A stretch of 64,000 nt of DNA from Bacillus bingmayongensis (lineage in GTDB: Bacteria > Bacillota > Bacilli > Bacillales > Bacillaceae_G). The translations under genes and the position numbers were made by a program. The stretch's first letter is position 1; each line of letters opens with the position of its first letter. This document shows, one piece after another, positions 33,853 through 42,041 of this stretch. The notes beneath the pieces were generated by a model. The model had not been told where the DNA came from, did not search any database, and saw only the letters and a list, made by a program, of their open reading frames with translations. The stretch covers positions 24,378-88,377 of the forward strand of contig NZ_JH921522.1 of NCBI RefSeq assembly GCF_000299035.1, given 5' to 3'.

Positions 33853-34559
33853 AAGGTATCGTTTATATTGGACATGGTAGCCGATTACAAGAAGGCAACG
33901 AACAGTTCATTCACTTTGTTCAGTCCGTTATAAAAGAACGAAGCGAGATCATCCAAAAAATTGGATTTCTTGAACTAACCACACCGACTGTACAAGACGC
34001 AATTGCAGAAGCCATCCAAGACGGTGCGACTGAGGTTTTAATTGTCCCTGTTTTATTATTTGCAGCAGCCCATTATAAACGTGATGTCCCTTTTGAAATT
34101 GAGAAAATACAAAAACGCTATCCACACATTACATTTTCAATTGCACCACCTTTCAGTACGCATCCGTTTATGATTGAACTTGTGATAAAACGAATACGTG
34201 AAGCTATGCCCATACAAGGTAGTGAAGTCTTACTTGTCGGCCGTGGTAGTAGTGATTCTCAGCCTATACATGAATTAAGGCAAATTGGATCAGTAGTCGA
34301 GCAAAAACTCTGCTTGTCTGTTTCCTGTTCCTTTTTAACAAAAGGAACACCTTCTTTTACTGATGAACTCAATGAAAAGGCCGCATCCGAAAAGCATGTA
34401 TATGTCATGCCGTATCTTCTCTTCACCGGCTTATTACTTCAGAAAATAAATCGGCATGCCAAAAAATACGCTAACGTTACAACTTGTAACTGCCTTCAAT
34501 TTGATTCCTACATGAAGTCTGCTTTATTAGAGCGAATGGAGGAACATGTACATGCATAA
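33849..34559 (+). CDS. sirB: Sirohydrochlorin ferrochelatase (CbiX/SirB type)
   Basis: A 236-residue chelatase with two CbiX-like halves. The first catalytic histidine is in YIGHGSRLQEGNEQF near residue 8, and a second site is PVLLFAAAHYKRDVPFEI near 70. It inserts Fe(II) into sirohydrochlorin in the siroheme pathway. GTG at 33849 overlaps the upstream stop (GTGA), so translation is coupled. The next start overlaps its end by 14 nt. Confidence 0.88.
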   Translation: MKGIVYIGHGSRLQEGNEQFIHFVQSVIKERSEIIQKIGFLELTTPTVQDAIAEAIQDGATEVLIVPVLLFAAAHYKRDVPFEIEKIQKRYPHITFSIAPPFSTHPFMIELVIKRIREAMPIQGSEVLLVGRGSSDSQPIHELRQIGSVVEQKLCLSVSCSFLTKGTPSFTDELNEKAASEKHVYVMPYLLFTGLLLQKINRHAKKYANVTTCNCLQFDSYMKSALLERMEEHVHA

Positions 34560-35001
34560 CATCTATCCTATTATGTGTAATCTACAAGGCAAAACGGTTG
34601 TAATTATCGGTGGTGGGAAAATTGCATACCGAAAGGCAGCTGGATTAGAGAACACAGGAGCTCATGTTACTATTGTGAGCCCATATATTTGTGAAGAAAT
34701 GAAGAATCTTACCTATATTACATGGAAGAAAAAAACATTTACAGAAGAAGATATTAAAGATGCCCATCTCATTTATGCTGCAACAAATTATCATGATGTA
34801 AATATGATGGTCAAACACGCTGCTCATGATTTTCAATGGGTGAATATCGTAAGTGATGGGACAGAGTCATCCTTTCATACACCTGCAATCATTCGAAATG
34901 ACGAATATGTTATAAGCATATCAACTTCTGGTAAAAATCCATCCTTTGCAAAACGAATCAAGCAAAAACTAATGACGCTCTTTCCTCAAATTATAAAATA
35001 A
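34546..35001 (+). CDS. sirC: Precorrin-2 dehydrogenase (SirC type)
   Basis: A 151-residue NAD-dependent dehydrogenase. The Rossmann motif VVIIGGGKIAYRKAAGLENTGA is near 15-36, and ISISTSGKNPSFAKRIKQKL lies near the C terminus. It oxidises precorrin-2 to sirohydrochlorin, between the SUMT and SirB steps. It is short, like other Bacillus SirC proteins that lack the methyltransferase part of CysG. Two ATGs (34546 and 34552) follow GGAGGAAC; either could start it. Confidence 0.87.
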   Translation: MYMHNIYPIMCNLQGKTVVIIGGGKIAYRKAAGLENTGAHVTIVSPYICEEMKNLTYITWKKKTFTEEDIKDAHLIYAATNYHDVNMMVKHAAHDFQWVNIVSDGTESSFHTPAIIRNDEYVISISTSGKNPSFAKRIKQKLMTLFPQIIK

Positions 35002-35037
35002 AAAAGATGAACGAATCCCCCTCGTTCATCTTTTTAG
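35002..35037. terminator. Bidirectional terminator after the nir/siroheme operon
   Basis: AAAGATGAACGA/TCGTTCATCTTT around a 7-nt loop with flanking A and T runs, between convergent genes. Confidence 0.87.
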
Positions 35038-35870
35038 CTTGCTTTAAAACCACCGCCAAGTACATCTCGTACGTCATGAATAACAACAAACGCATCTTCA
35101 TCCACGTTACTGATTACTTGTTTTAATTTTACAAGCTCTTGTTTATTAATTACAACATATAGTACTTCTTTATTTTTTCCAGTATAACCACCGCGTCCTT
35201 CTAAAACAGTAACACCGCGTGTCATATGTTTTGTAATCGTTTCACGAATTAAATCGGGTTGACTCGATATAATCGTAACCGCTGTTTTCGTATTAATTCC
35301 TTCTACAATGAAGTCGATTACTTTTGCTCCGATAAATACTGCAACGAGCGTATACATTGCTTTTTCTTGCCCAATGATAAACACCGAACCGGCAATTACA
35401 ACAATATCAATAATAAGAACACCTTTTCCAACGCTCCACCCTAAATATTGATTCGCTAATTGTGCTAAAATTGCAGATCCTCCAGATGTACCTCCCGCTC
35501 GGAACATACAACCTAAACCAATCCCAACAAACACTCCAGCAAACAAAGCTGCTAATAACGTATCGCTGTTTACTCTATGTCCAATGTGTTCTGTTGCATA
35601 TAAAAACAAGGAAGTTTCTACAATACCGAGGATTGTGTAAACTATCGTTTTTTTATCAAAAAATTTATAACCAATAGCTAATAAAACCGCATTCAACGCA
35701 AAGTTCACAATCCCTGGTGACCATCCAAATAAATAATAGGTGACAACTGTTAAACCGATGATTCCACCTTCCGATAAACGGTTTGGAATTGCAAAATAGT
35801 TAATACCAATTGCAAATAATAGTGAACCAATTGTAATTAATGCAATTTCTTTCATACGTTGATTAAACAT
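35034..35870 (-). CDS. YitT-family membrane protein (DUF161 + DUF2179)
   Basis: A 278-residue integral membrane protein with about five to six helices in residues 1-195 (DUF161 repeats; AIPNRLSEGGIIGL and FRAGGTSGGSAILAQ are the family glycine motifs). The cytoplasmic C-terminal DUF2179 domain contains GRGGYTGKNKEVLYVV. ATG at 35870 follows GGAGGGGGG; a longer in-frame reading lacks a ribosome binding site. The family's transport role is not established. Confidence 0.85.
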   Translation of the reverse strand: MFNQRMKEIALITIGSLLFAIGINYFAIPNRLSEGGIIGLTVVTYYLFGWSPGIVNFALNAVLLAIGYKFFDKKTIVYTILGIVETSLFLYATEHIGHRVNSDTLLAALFAGVFVGIGLGCMFRAGGTSGGSAILAQLANQYLGWSVGKGVLIIDIVVIAGSVFIIGQEKAMYTLVAVFIGAKVIDFIVEGINTKTAVTIISSQPDLIRETITKHMTRGVTVLEGRGGYTGKNKEVLYVVINKQELVKLKQVISNVDEDAFVVIHDVRDVLGGGFKAS

Positions 35871-35989
35871 AAGTTGTAACCCCCCTCCATTTGACATTGT
35901 ATCACTATCTTACAGAGGTATAGAAATAGTTTTTACCACACTCTTTTTTCTTATAACAGCTATATAATTATGTTTACATAAATGTTTGT

Positions 35990-36319
35990 TTAGTTATACA
36001 AGTTCGCCCTAACAGCATCAACAAATTTCTTCACGTTCCCCGCTTGAACATACTTAGCCACCACAACTTCACTATTATGAATAAACACTAACCGTGGAAA
36101 TATTTCTATATCATCTATACAAAAATACGAGTATTCTTCAAATATTATAGGGTAATATGGAAATTCTCCATAAAAAAGAATCCGCTTATTAGTAGCAACA
36201 AATATACCTTGTTGGTATGAAAAGGAAAAGTTATCCTTCTCGAATATTCCTACCACAAAAGATAAAATTTGTTCATCAGATTCTAAATACTTTTTTACAT
36301 TCAATAATAGGTCGTTCAT
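35990..36319 (-). CDS. PH-domain protein (YokE/bPH type)
   Basis: A 109-residue protein. Residues 15-105 form a bacterial PH-like fold: LESDEQILSFVVG, GIFVATNKRILFYGEF (the strand-turn signature of YokE-type PH domains), and an amphipathic C-terminal helix VKKFVDAVRANL. TGGAGGAA precedes the ATG. Function unknown. A perfect LacI-family-like palindrome lies 90 bp upstream. Confidence 0.75.
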   Translation of the reverse strand: MNDLLLNVKKYLESDEQILSFVVGIFEKDNFSFSYQQGIFVATNKRILFYGEFPYYPIIFEEYSYFCIDDIEIFPRLVFIHNSEVVVAKYVQAGNVKKFVDAVRANLYN

Positions 36320-36409
36320 GAATATTCCTCCAAATTCAATTCATTGTCGTAACACTTGAAAAGAATCCATGGATTACTACATAACCGGTATAGCTTAGTT
36401 ATAAAGTAT

Positions 36410-36421
36410 GAAACGCGTTTC
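36410..36421. promoter_or_regulatory. Palindrome GAAACGCGTTTC, candidate LacI-family operator
   Basis: A perfect 12-bp palindrome lies between the LacI-type regulator stop (36478) and the PH-domain gene start (36319). LacI-family operators have this form. It could be the binding site of the adjacent regulator acting on the PH gene. Confidence 0.5.
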
Positions 36422-36438
36422 CAGTCAAACACATTTTC

Positions 36439-36474
36439 AAAAAAATCCGTTATGCCATTACACATAACGGATTC
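36439..36474 (-). terminator. Terminator of the LacI-type regulator gene
   Basis: AATCCGTTATG/CATAACGGATT around an 8-nt loop, followed by seven T on the minus strand. Confidence 0.83.
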
Positions 36475-36477
36475 CAG

Positions 36478-37455
36478 TTAAACGGTAGAGCGTTCCACCA
36501 AATTATAAGGAATTTCTATCTTTTCTTGTTTCCAATCATCATTGCTTATTTGTTTGTAAAATAGTTCAAAAGCACTTTTACCAATCTCTTTCACATGTTG
36601 ATCAATTGTTGTGATTTGTAACACTTGGGAAATGGGTTGATTATCGAAACCAATAATCGCTAAATCCTGTGGAACATTTATGCCTAATTTTTTAGCTTCT
36701 GTCATAATTCCAATAGCAACTTCATCCCCAGCTACTAGCAACGCCTCAGGAACATGCTCCATCTCTTTTAACTTATCTGCAACCCTCACACCATCTTCTA
36801 ATGTAAAGCATTCCGTAAAAATTCGATTTTCGATAATTTCTTCATCTATCAGTTGTAAAGCTTGCTTATAAGCCTCAAATCTCTTTTTACTACTAGCTCC
36901 TCTCTGCCTCCCTGTGCAATATCCAATTTTTTTGTAGCCTTTCTTGATCAAGTAATTCATCCCTAATTGAAAAGCTCCAAAATGATTTATATATACGCTG
37001 GATATGCCCAAAACGTCGGTCTCTTCACAAGCAATAATCGCCCCATATGAAGCATAGTGCTTAATTACATCCCAATCATTCGAGCGTGAACAAATAATGA
37101 TACCATCTAGTTGTTTTGTTTTTAACATATGTAAACTTTCTATTTCTTCTCGCTTATTATAATTAGTCTGACAAAGAAGGACTCGGTAATTATGAGCTAA
37201 TGCACCTTCCATAATTCCTCCAACGATTGCATCGAAATGTGGATGGTCAATATAAGGTAAAATCACACCAACAATATTTGTTTTTCCTTTTGATAAATGA
37301 ACTGCCTTTGCATTTTGCGAGTAATTCAATTTCTCAACAACCTCTAAAACCGCTTGTCGTTTTTCTTTACTTACATATGGATGGTCATTCAACACTCGTG
37401 AAACAGTTGTAACCGACACACCTGCTAGCTTTGCAATATCTCTAATATTAGCCAT
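36478..37455 (-). CDS. LacI-family transcriptional regulator
   Basis: A 325-residue repressor. The N-terminal HTH is NIRDIAKLAGVSVTTVSRVLN (residues 3-23), followed by the hinge (YSQNAKAVHLSKGKTNIVGVI) and a periplasmic-binding-protein-like effector domain ending in IGFDNQPISQV and VERSTV. ATG at 37455 follows GAGGTGAG; an earlier frame start lacks support. No sugar operon is adjacent, so the effector cannot be guessed. It has its own terminator. Confidence 0.87.
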   Translation of the reverse strand: MANIRDIAKLAGVSVTTVSRVLNDHPYVSKEKRQAVLEVVEKLNYSQNAKAVHLSKGKTNIVGVILPYIDHPHFDAIVGGIMEGALAHNYRVLLCQTNYNKREEIESLHMLKTKQLDGIIICSRSNDWDVIKHYASYGAIIACEETDVLGISSVYINHFGAFQLGMNYLIKKGYKKIGYCTGRQRGASSKKRFEAYKQALQLIDEEIIENRIFTECFTLEDGVRVADKLKEMEHVPEALLVAGDEVAIGIMTEAKKLGINVPQDLAIIGFDNQPISQVLQITTIDQHVKEIGKSAFELFYKQISNDDWKQEKIEIPYNLVERSTV

Positions 37456-37481
37456 CTGCTCACCTCTTTCCCTCATCTTAT

Positions 37482-37519
37482 AAAAAAGAAGATTATCCTA
37501 AGATAATCTCCTTTTTTAT
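37482..37519. terminator. Terminator between lipoprotein gene and LacI-type gene
   Basis: AGATTATC/GATAATCT arms, extended by AAAAAAGA and TCCTTTTTT, form a U-tailed hairpin after the 37516 stop on the minus strand. Confidence 0.75.
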
Positions 37520-38592
37520 AACGTATTTACATCCTTTTGGCTATCTTGCTCCTGCTTTTCAGGCTGGTAGATAAATACATGTTCCTCATATCGACCTGGT
37601 TTATCACCTACACGAGCTCCTCCAGCTATAAATTTAATCGCAAACTCTTTTGCCTCAATCATTGGAAAACTAATGATATATTCCTTCGCCTCACCATCTT
37701 GAATATCTGCAGCATCTGTTATTGGTAGCTTATCGCGATCTAATGGAGAAATTTGTTTACCATCTTGCAAAATAACTGTATTGTTTGGATACATATTCAT
37801 CTTCAGCCCAGTTCGATTCTCAACTCTGACTTTTAGCGTAATTCGATCACCAGTTAATTTTTTATAATCAAATTCGCCTTCTTTAATTTGTACAGTATAC
37901 CCTTCAAAATCAATTCGATTTCCATTTATAATTGTTCCGCCCTTAGTATCGGGTCTATCTACATATTTTGCTCTCATACTTGCACTGGACTGAGGAGGTT
38001 GATTTTGATTACCTTTCTCTTTCAAACTATCCTTTGCTTTATCTTCAGCAGCAGGGGGTTGTGAAGAACTTGCACTACCTTTATTTCCATCCGATGAAAA
38101 CAATTCATTTGGAGATTTAATTTCTTTTCCATCCAATGTTTTGATCGATTTTATTGATGTACTTTTTATTCTCCATTTTTTATCTTCTTTATCAAGTGTA
38201 TGCACGGCTTCCGTTACATTATCTGTATAATTCTCACTTTCCCTTTTACTCTTTGTTTCTTGTTTCACTTCTACAGTTGCATACTTATCAGAATAAGAAA
38301 GTACCTTTACCTTTTTTAAACTAGCTTTTAAATCAAGTAATTCGAACATCTGTCCTGTTGTTTTTTTTGAAATTTCATAACTATAAACCTTACTCGAAAG
38401 CGTGTCTAGATATCCGTCCAAGTCTTCTTTATTAAATGCTTCTACATTCTCTTCTAATGCTTGTTTCACTTCTTTTTCTACATTACTCTCTTTAGGCTTC
38501 GCATTACTTTTTGTTGAGCATCCCATAGTTCCAAGTAATAAGACACCAGCTAACAACGACATTCCCCATTTTATATGTACTACTTTTTTCAT
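37516..38592 (-). CDS. Lipoprotein with NTF2-like and DUF4352-like domains
   Basis: A 358-residue lipoprotein. The signal peptide ends in lipobox LGTMGC (cysteine near 25). Residues 40-150 form an NTF2-like alpha/beta domain (ALEENVEAFNKEDLDGYLDTL...YATVEVKQ). A serine/proline/glutamine-rich linker follows, and the C-terminal region (about 215-345) resembles DUF4352/telokin-like folds (LKVRVENRTGLKMNMYPN). AAAGGGG precedes the ATG. The N-terminal half is clearly homologous to the next lipoprotein gene. Function unknown. Confidence 0.72.
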   Translation of the reverse strand: MKKVVHIKWGMSLLAGVLLLGTMGCSTKSNAKPKESNVEKEVKQALEENVEAFNKEDLDGYLDTLSSKVYSYEISKKTTGQMFELLDLKASLKKVKVLSYSDKYATVEVKQETKSKRESENYTDNVTEAVHTLDKEDKKWRIKSTSIKSIKTLDGKEIKSPNELFSSDGNKGSASSSQPPAAEDKAKDSLKEKGNQNQPPQSSASMRAKYVDRPDTKGGTIINGNRIDFEGYTVQIKEGEFDYKKLTGDRITLKVRVENRTGLKMNMYPNNTVILQDGKQISPLDRDKLPITDAADIQDGEAKEYIISFPMIEAKEFAIKFIAGGARVGDKPGRYEEHVFIYQPEKQEQDSQKDVNTL

Positions 38593-38682
38593 ATTAAATC
38601 CCCTTTATTTTATAACTTTTTCTTTGATTGTTTCGTACACACTATTACTAGATTTCCTCTTTCTTTATTCTACATTTTAATA

Positions 38683-39189
38683 TCAAGATTCTTTTCCAGT
38701 TCTCTCTTTTAATAAAGACTCCCCATCCAATGTCTCAGCAGTTAACATCCCTTGACTTGTAATAACCCATTTATCTTTTTCTTTTTCTAATACAAAGCGC
38801 GTCTTTACAACATTATCCGTATACTCTACACTCTTATCCTTATTTTTAGCTGTTGTTTTTGCCTCTATTGTTGCATATTTATCATTTATAGATAAAACCT
38901 GCATCCGATCAATTGTAATTTTGACATCATACTCATCTAATAAAGTCTCATTCTCTTCTTTTATTACGTCATATGCAAATATGTCTTTCGAATATGTTTT
39001 CATATAATCATCAGTATCTTTCTGATTAAATGCTTTTACTTGGTCTGAAATTACCTTTTCTACCTCTTTTTTTGCTTTTGCTTGTGCATTTTCATCTTCT
39101 TTCTTTTTGTCTACACCACAACCACTTATCCCTAATGCCAAAACCATACAAGCTAATACCCCGTATTTTTTCTTACTTAATTTTCCCAT
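38683..39189 (-). CDS. Small lipoprotein, NTF2-like (paralogue of the 37516 protein)
   Basis: A 168-residue lipoprotein with lipobox GISGC (cysteine near 24). The NTF2-like part (VISDQVKAFNQKDTDDYMKTYS...YATIEAKTTAKN...YTDNVVKTRFVLEKEKDKW) matches residues 40-165 of its downstream neighbour segment by segment. The two genes therefore probably arose by duplication. GGGGGAAC precedes the ATG. No partner or function is known. Confidence 0.72.
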   Translation of the reverse strand: MGKLSKKKYGVLACMVLALGISGCGVDKKKEDENAQAKAKKEVEKVISDQVKAFNQKDTDDYMKTYSKDIFAYDVIKEENETLLDEYDVKITIDRMQVLSINDKYATIEAKTTAKNKDKSVEYTDNVVKTRFVLEKEKDKWVITSQGMLTAETLDGESLLKERTGKES

Positions 39190-39267
39190 GATGTTCCCCC
39201 TTTTAATTCCCTTAATATTCCACTAGTATATTTTATCACAAAAATGATTATTAAAATGAATTATCTC

Positions 39268-39331
39268 TTACAAAAATGTAATCTTGCTGTAAGCTAATTC
39301 GATAGTTGCCCCTACCTGTATTTCATATAAT
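39268..39331 (+). promoter_or_regulatory. Shared regulator-type promoter A
   Basis: TTACAAAAATGTAA at 39268-39281, GTAAG at offset 21, CGATAG at offset 32, and TATAAT at 39326-39331, 58 bp from the first T. It drives the two-peptide operon 39377-39587. Confidence 0.78.
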
Positions 39332-39376
39332 TAAGTTAGAAAGTAACAACAACCATTCGAAAAGGAGCGGATATAC

Positions 39377-39478
39377 ATGATGAACGAATTAAAAACTAAC
39401 AAATTCTTAAATACAATGAGCATGGTGTTATCCGCTCTTGTCGACGCAAAAGCTGTTGCTACTACTTTAAACAAGTAA
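39377..39478 (+). CDS. 33-aa DAKAV-type peptide, operon A
   Basis: AAAGGAGCGG precedes a double ATG. The peptide (MMNELKTNKFLNTMSMV then LSALVDAKAVATTLNK) has a polar N terminus and an amphipathic C-terminal helix. It is almost identical to the products at 40486 and 43050, and related to 20042 and 20137. Three copies keep identical reading frame and start while third positions vary between copies A/B and C (for example GTTATCC versus GCTATCT), which indicates selection on the protein. Function unknown. Confidence 0.8.
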   Translation: MMNELKTNKFLNTMSMVLSALVDAKAVATTLNK

Positions 39479-39491
39479 GGAGAGAATACCT

Positions 39492-39587
39492 ATGAACAAC
39501 ATTACTTGTAACAAATTAGATTTTATTGGACTAGCTAGCGGCGCTGCTCTTCTTACAGCTTTCATTTATGCTGCTACGCTTATATAA
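39492..39587 (+). CDS. 31-aa hydrophobic peptide, LASGAALLTA type, operon A
   Basis: AAGGAGAG lies 6-8 nt before ATG 39492, 13 nt after the first peptide stop. The sequence MNNITCNKLDFIG is followed by a hydrophobic helix LASGAALLTAFIYAATLI, a likely single membrane span without signal cleavage. It is nearly identical in operon B, and in operon C has a changed tail. Its fixed pairing with the DAKAV peptide suggests that the two act together. Confidence 0.8.
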   Translation: MNNITCNKLDFIGLASGAALLTAFIYAATLI

Positions 39588-39589
39588 CT

Positions 39590-39657
39590 TTGTGTCCCCT
39601 TCCCCTTTATATAAATAGTAATAGAAAAGACGACCGTCTATGCCCGGTCGTCTTTTC
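39590..39657 (+). terminator. C-rich 3' element and terminator of operon A
   Basis: A conserved unpaired stretch GTCCCCTTCCCCTTTATATA is followed by the hairpin AAAAGACGACCG/CGGTCGTCTTTT with T tail. The same C-rich stretch follows operons B and C and the ORF-less transcript D. The hairpin also terminates plsC on the other strand. Confidence 0.78.
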
Positions 39658-40263
39658 CTACTTGTTATTTCTTTGTAATGTTTCTGTTAGTTCTTCAAAT
39701 GTTTCGTTCAATCGATCTGTCATCAATTTCATTGCTGTTTTTCGATCTACTGCTTCTCCCGCTTCTACTTGAATCGGATTACCAAAAATTAATTTTGCTC
39801 TTTTCCCCTTAATTAATTCTTTTACACTTGATGGCCCAACATAAGCTGCAGGTACTAAAGGAACATTAGAACGCATCGCAATCGTAACAGCTCCCGCTTT
39901 TAAAGAAACGTCCTCCGTCGACCTCGTTCCACTTGGAAAAATCCCCACTACCTTTCCATCCTTTAATAACCGAGATGGAATTTTCAATGTACTTGGGCCT
40001 GGATTTGCACGATCTACCGGAAAAGCATTCACATTCTTAAAAAACCAATTTGTAAATTTACTTTCAAACAGTTCCTTTTTTGCCATATAATGAATTTCCG
40101 TTGGATACATCCCGGCCGCTAACATTAAAACATCCATAAAACTCGTATGTGTACAAGCAACAACATATGGTCCACCTTGAGGTAAATTTTCTCTCCCTTG
40201 TACTTCCACTTTCCCAATAGTCTTAAATATATATTTCAACAAAAATGTAATTAGTTTATACAT
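39658..40263 (-). CDS. plsC: 1-acyl-sn-glycerol-3-phosphate acyltransferase
   Basis: A 201-residue membrane-associated acyltransferase that converts lysophosphatidate to phosphatidate. The HX4D motif is HTSFMD near residue 37; the glycerophosphate-binding block GIFPSGTRSTED near 108 has serine where many homologues have glutamate (PEGTRS). The N-terminal hydrophobic segment (LITFLLKYIFKTIG) anchors it. AAAGGAAC precedes the ATG. It lies between duplicated peptide operons A and B on the opposite strand. Confidence 0.88.
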   Translation of the reverse strand: MYKLITFLLKYIFKTIGKVEVQGRENLPQGGPYVVACTHTSFMDVLMLAAGMYPTEIHYMAKKELFESKFTNWFFKNVNAFPVDRANPGPSTLKIPSRLLKDGKVVGIFPSGTRSTEDVSLKAGAVTIAMRSNVPLVPAAYVGPSSVKELIKGKRAKLIFGNPIQVEAGEAVDRKTAMKLMTDRLNETFEELTETLQRNNK

Positions 40264-40376
40264 TCATTTCGTTCCTTTCCCAATATCCAAAGTTTAATTA
40301 TATCCTTACACAAATTATAACACTAACTTTTAGTAGTTGGTAATAAAATTAAGTGACAATTTTTAAAAATTAATTC

Positions 40377-40440
40377 TTACAAAAATGTAATCTTGCTGTA
40401 AGCTAATTCGATAGTGACATCTCTCCACATTTTGTACAAT
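40377..40440 (+). promoter_or_regulatory. Shared regulator-type promoter B
   Basis: TTACAAAAATGTAA at 40377-40390, GTAAG and CGATAG at the standard offsets, and TACAAT at 40435-40440, 58 bp from the first T. Sequence between CGATAG and -10 differs from operon A, so the conserved elements stand out. Confidence 0.78.
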
Positions 40441-40485
40441 TAAGTCAGAAAGTAACAACAACCATTCGAAAAGGAGCGGATATAC

Positions 40486-40587
40486 ATGATGAACAAAATC
40501 AACACAAATAAATTCGTAAATACAATGAGCATGGTGTTATCCGCTCTTGTCGACGCAAAAGCTGTTGCTACTACATTAAACAAGTAA
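40486..40587 (+). CDS. 33-aa DAKAV-type peptide, operon B
   Basis: Same AAAGGAGCGG box and double ATG as operon A. The peptide reads MMNKINTNKFVNTMSMV then LSALVDAKAVATTLNK and differs from copy A only near the N terminus. Operon B is a near-exact duplicate of A from the promoter through the terminator, with plsC between. Confidence 0.8.
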   Translation: MMNKINTNKFVNTMSMVLSALVDAKAVATTLNK

Positions 40588-40600
40588 GGAGAAAATATCA

Positions 40601-40696
40601 ATGAACAACATTACTTGTAACAAATTAGATTTTATCGGACTAGCTAGCGGCGCTACTCTTCTTACAGCTTTCATTTACGCTGCTACGCTTATATAA
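40601..40696 (+). CDS. 31-aa hydrophobic peptide, LASGAALLTA type, operon B
   Basis: ATG 40601 with AAGGAGAA upstream. The peptide differs from copy A by one residue (ALLTA context: GATLLTA). A single predicted membrane helix follows a short polar head containing one cysteine. Confidence 0.8.
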   Translation: MNNITCNKLDFIGLASGATLLTAFIYAATLI

Positions 40697-40733
40697 TTTT
40701 GTGTCCCCTTTCCCCTTTATATAAATAGTAATG

Positions 40734-40767
40734 AAAAGACGACCGTCTATGCCCGGTCGTCTTTTCA
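40734..40767. terminator. Terminator shared by operon B and the 46-aa gene
   Basis: The same AAAAGACGACCG/CGGTCGTCTTTT hairpin as after operon A; convergent genes on both sides. Confidence 0.83.
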
Positions 40768-40908
40768 TTATATTTTTCTTTCATGTAATTCTTTTAATAG
40801 CTGTATCATTTCAGCTTGTTGTTTTATCTTCTTACGACCATTTCGATTAATCGCTGCAAGCTCACATGCAATTCCAACGGCAAAGAAAAACAATAAACTT
40901 TCTAACAT
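40768..40908 (-). CDS. 46-aa small membrane protein downstream of the EamA exporter gene
   Basis: ATG 40908 follows TGGAGGA. MLESLLFFFAVGIACELAAI forms one membrane helix, followed by a basic, helical tail (NRNGRKKIKQQAEMIQLLKEL). It begins 26 nt after the EamA stop on the same strand and is probably co-transcribed with it. Function unknown. Confidence 0.68.
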   Translation of the reverse strand: MLESLLFFFAVGIACELAAINRNGRKKIKQQAEMIQLLKELHERKI

Positions 40909-40934
40909 ATAAAATCCTCCACATGCATTGTCTA

Positions 40935-41903
40935 TTAGACAGCTTGACGCAACTCCTCTTCTTCTAAAACCTGCTTATCCTTGCTTTCTTCTTTACGCTG
41001 ACATACGTTATTTCGGATAAGAGCCGTCATAACAAGCATTGTTCCTACTATATCAAAAATTGTTATTTTATATCCTTGCATCATCATAATGACCAATGTA
41101 GTAATTGGAACAAAGTTAATAAATAAAATCCCATTAATTGATGATAAAATTTTTACACCATAATTCCAAGTAAGTAGTGCCACAATACCTGGTAATGTCA
41201 TCATAAATAATAAATCGTACTTAACAATAGAAATCGTTTCCACACTTGGTACCGATACATATCCTAACATTGTAATGATCATCGTTATGACACCTGTTAC
41301 AGCTGTACCAAATACACATGTCAATGTAGAATAGCGAAGTGTCGACCAATCACTAAAGGATTGGCCACCCATCGTATAGATTACCCATCCCACAACACCT
41401 ATAAAAATAAATGCTAGTGAAAATAGATTATCTTTCAATGTAAGGAAGAAACTCATATCACCTTTTGTAATAACAAAAATAGCTCCAATAAAAGCGATTA
41501 TCATACTTGTAATCATGTACCTCTTCGGTTTTATATGTTTATATCCCCATAGAATACCAATTGAAATCATCGGCATAAGCGCCTCCATAATAGACGCTAC
41601 CATAACACCGGATTTCCCCATTAACATTTGGCCTAAGAAAACAAGTACATTATATACAGTAAACGCCATCGTTCCGAAGAAGACGAGTAGCTTTCCTTTC
41701 CCTTCTAAACGAAATGCCTTCTTGCCTTCTTTCATCAATAATAATAAAACTAATACAATCGCTACTGCCCCGTAACGAATGAACGAAAAGTAAAATGGAT
41801 CTATATACTCTAGTGCATGATCTGCAACTGGAAACATTGCTCCCCATGACATGCTTGCGATTAAACATGCCAGTGCCCCCATTATCATTTGACCTTTTCT
41901 CAC
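40935..41903 (-). CDS. EamA/DMT-superfamily transporter
   Basis: A 322-residue membrane protein with ten predicted helices in two EamA repeats. ASMSWGAMFPVADHALEYIDPFYFSFIRY is the first-repeat signature, and the second repeat starts near residue 150 (VGWVIYTMGGQ). Such proteins export metabolites or amino acids. GTG 41903 follows GCGGGGG. The divergent LysR regulator and the palindrome between them indicate specific control. Confidence 0.85.
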   Translation of the reverse strand: MRKGQMIMGALACLIASMSWGAMFPVADHALEYIDPFYFSFIRYGAVAIVLVLLLLMKEGKKAFRLEGKGKLLVFFGTMAFTVYNVLVFLGQMLMGKSGVMVASIMEALMPMISIGILWGYKHIKPKRYMITSMIIAFIGAIFVITKGDMSFFLTLKDNLFSLAFIFIGVVGWVIYTMGGQSFSDWSTLRYSTLTCVFGTAVTGVITMIITMLGYVSVPSVETISIVKYDLLFMMTLPGIVALLTWNYGVKILSSINGILFINFVPITTLVIMMMQGYKITIFDIVGTMLVMTALIRNNVCQRKEESKDKQVLEEEELRQAV

Positions 41904-41991
41904 CGTAATCCCCCGCTTCTATGTAATTCTCGATGCATTGCACAATGAGAATTGTAAAAGAAAAAATATATCACGTAAAATGATTCAAAAT

Positions 41992-42026
41992 GATGTTAAC
42001 TATCATTTATAATGATAGTTAACATC
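41992..42026. promoter_or_regulatory. Perfect 16-bp inverted repeat, likely LysR operator
   Basis: GATGTTAACTATCATT, a 3-nt spacer, then AATGATAGTTAACATC. It ends 15 bp before the LysR TTG start and lies about 90 bp upstream of the EamA start. The position fits autoregulation plus divergent control. Confidence 0.7.
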
Positions 42027-42041
42027 AAGGGGGAATGCTCA

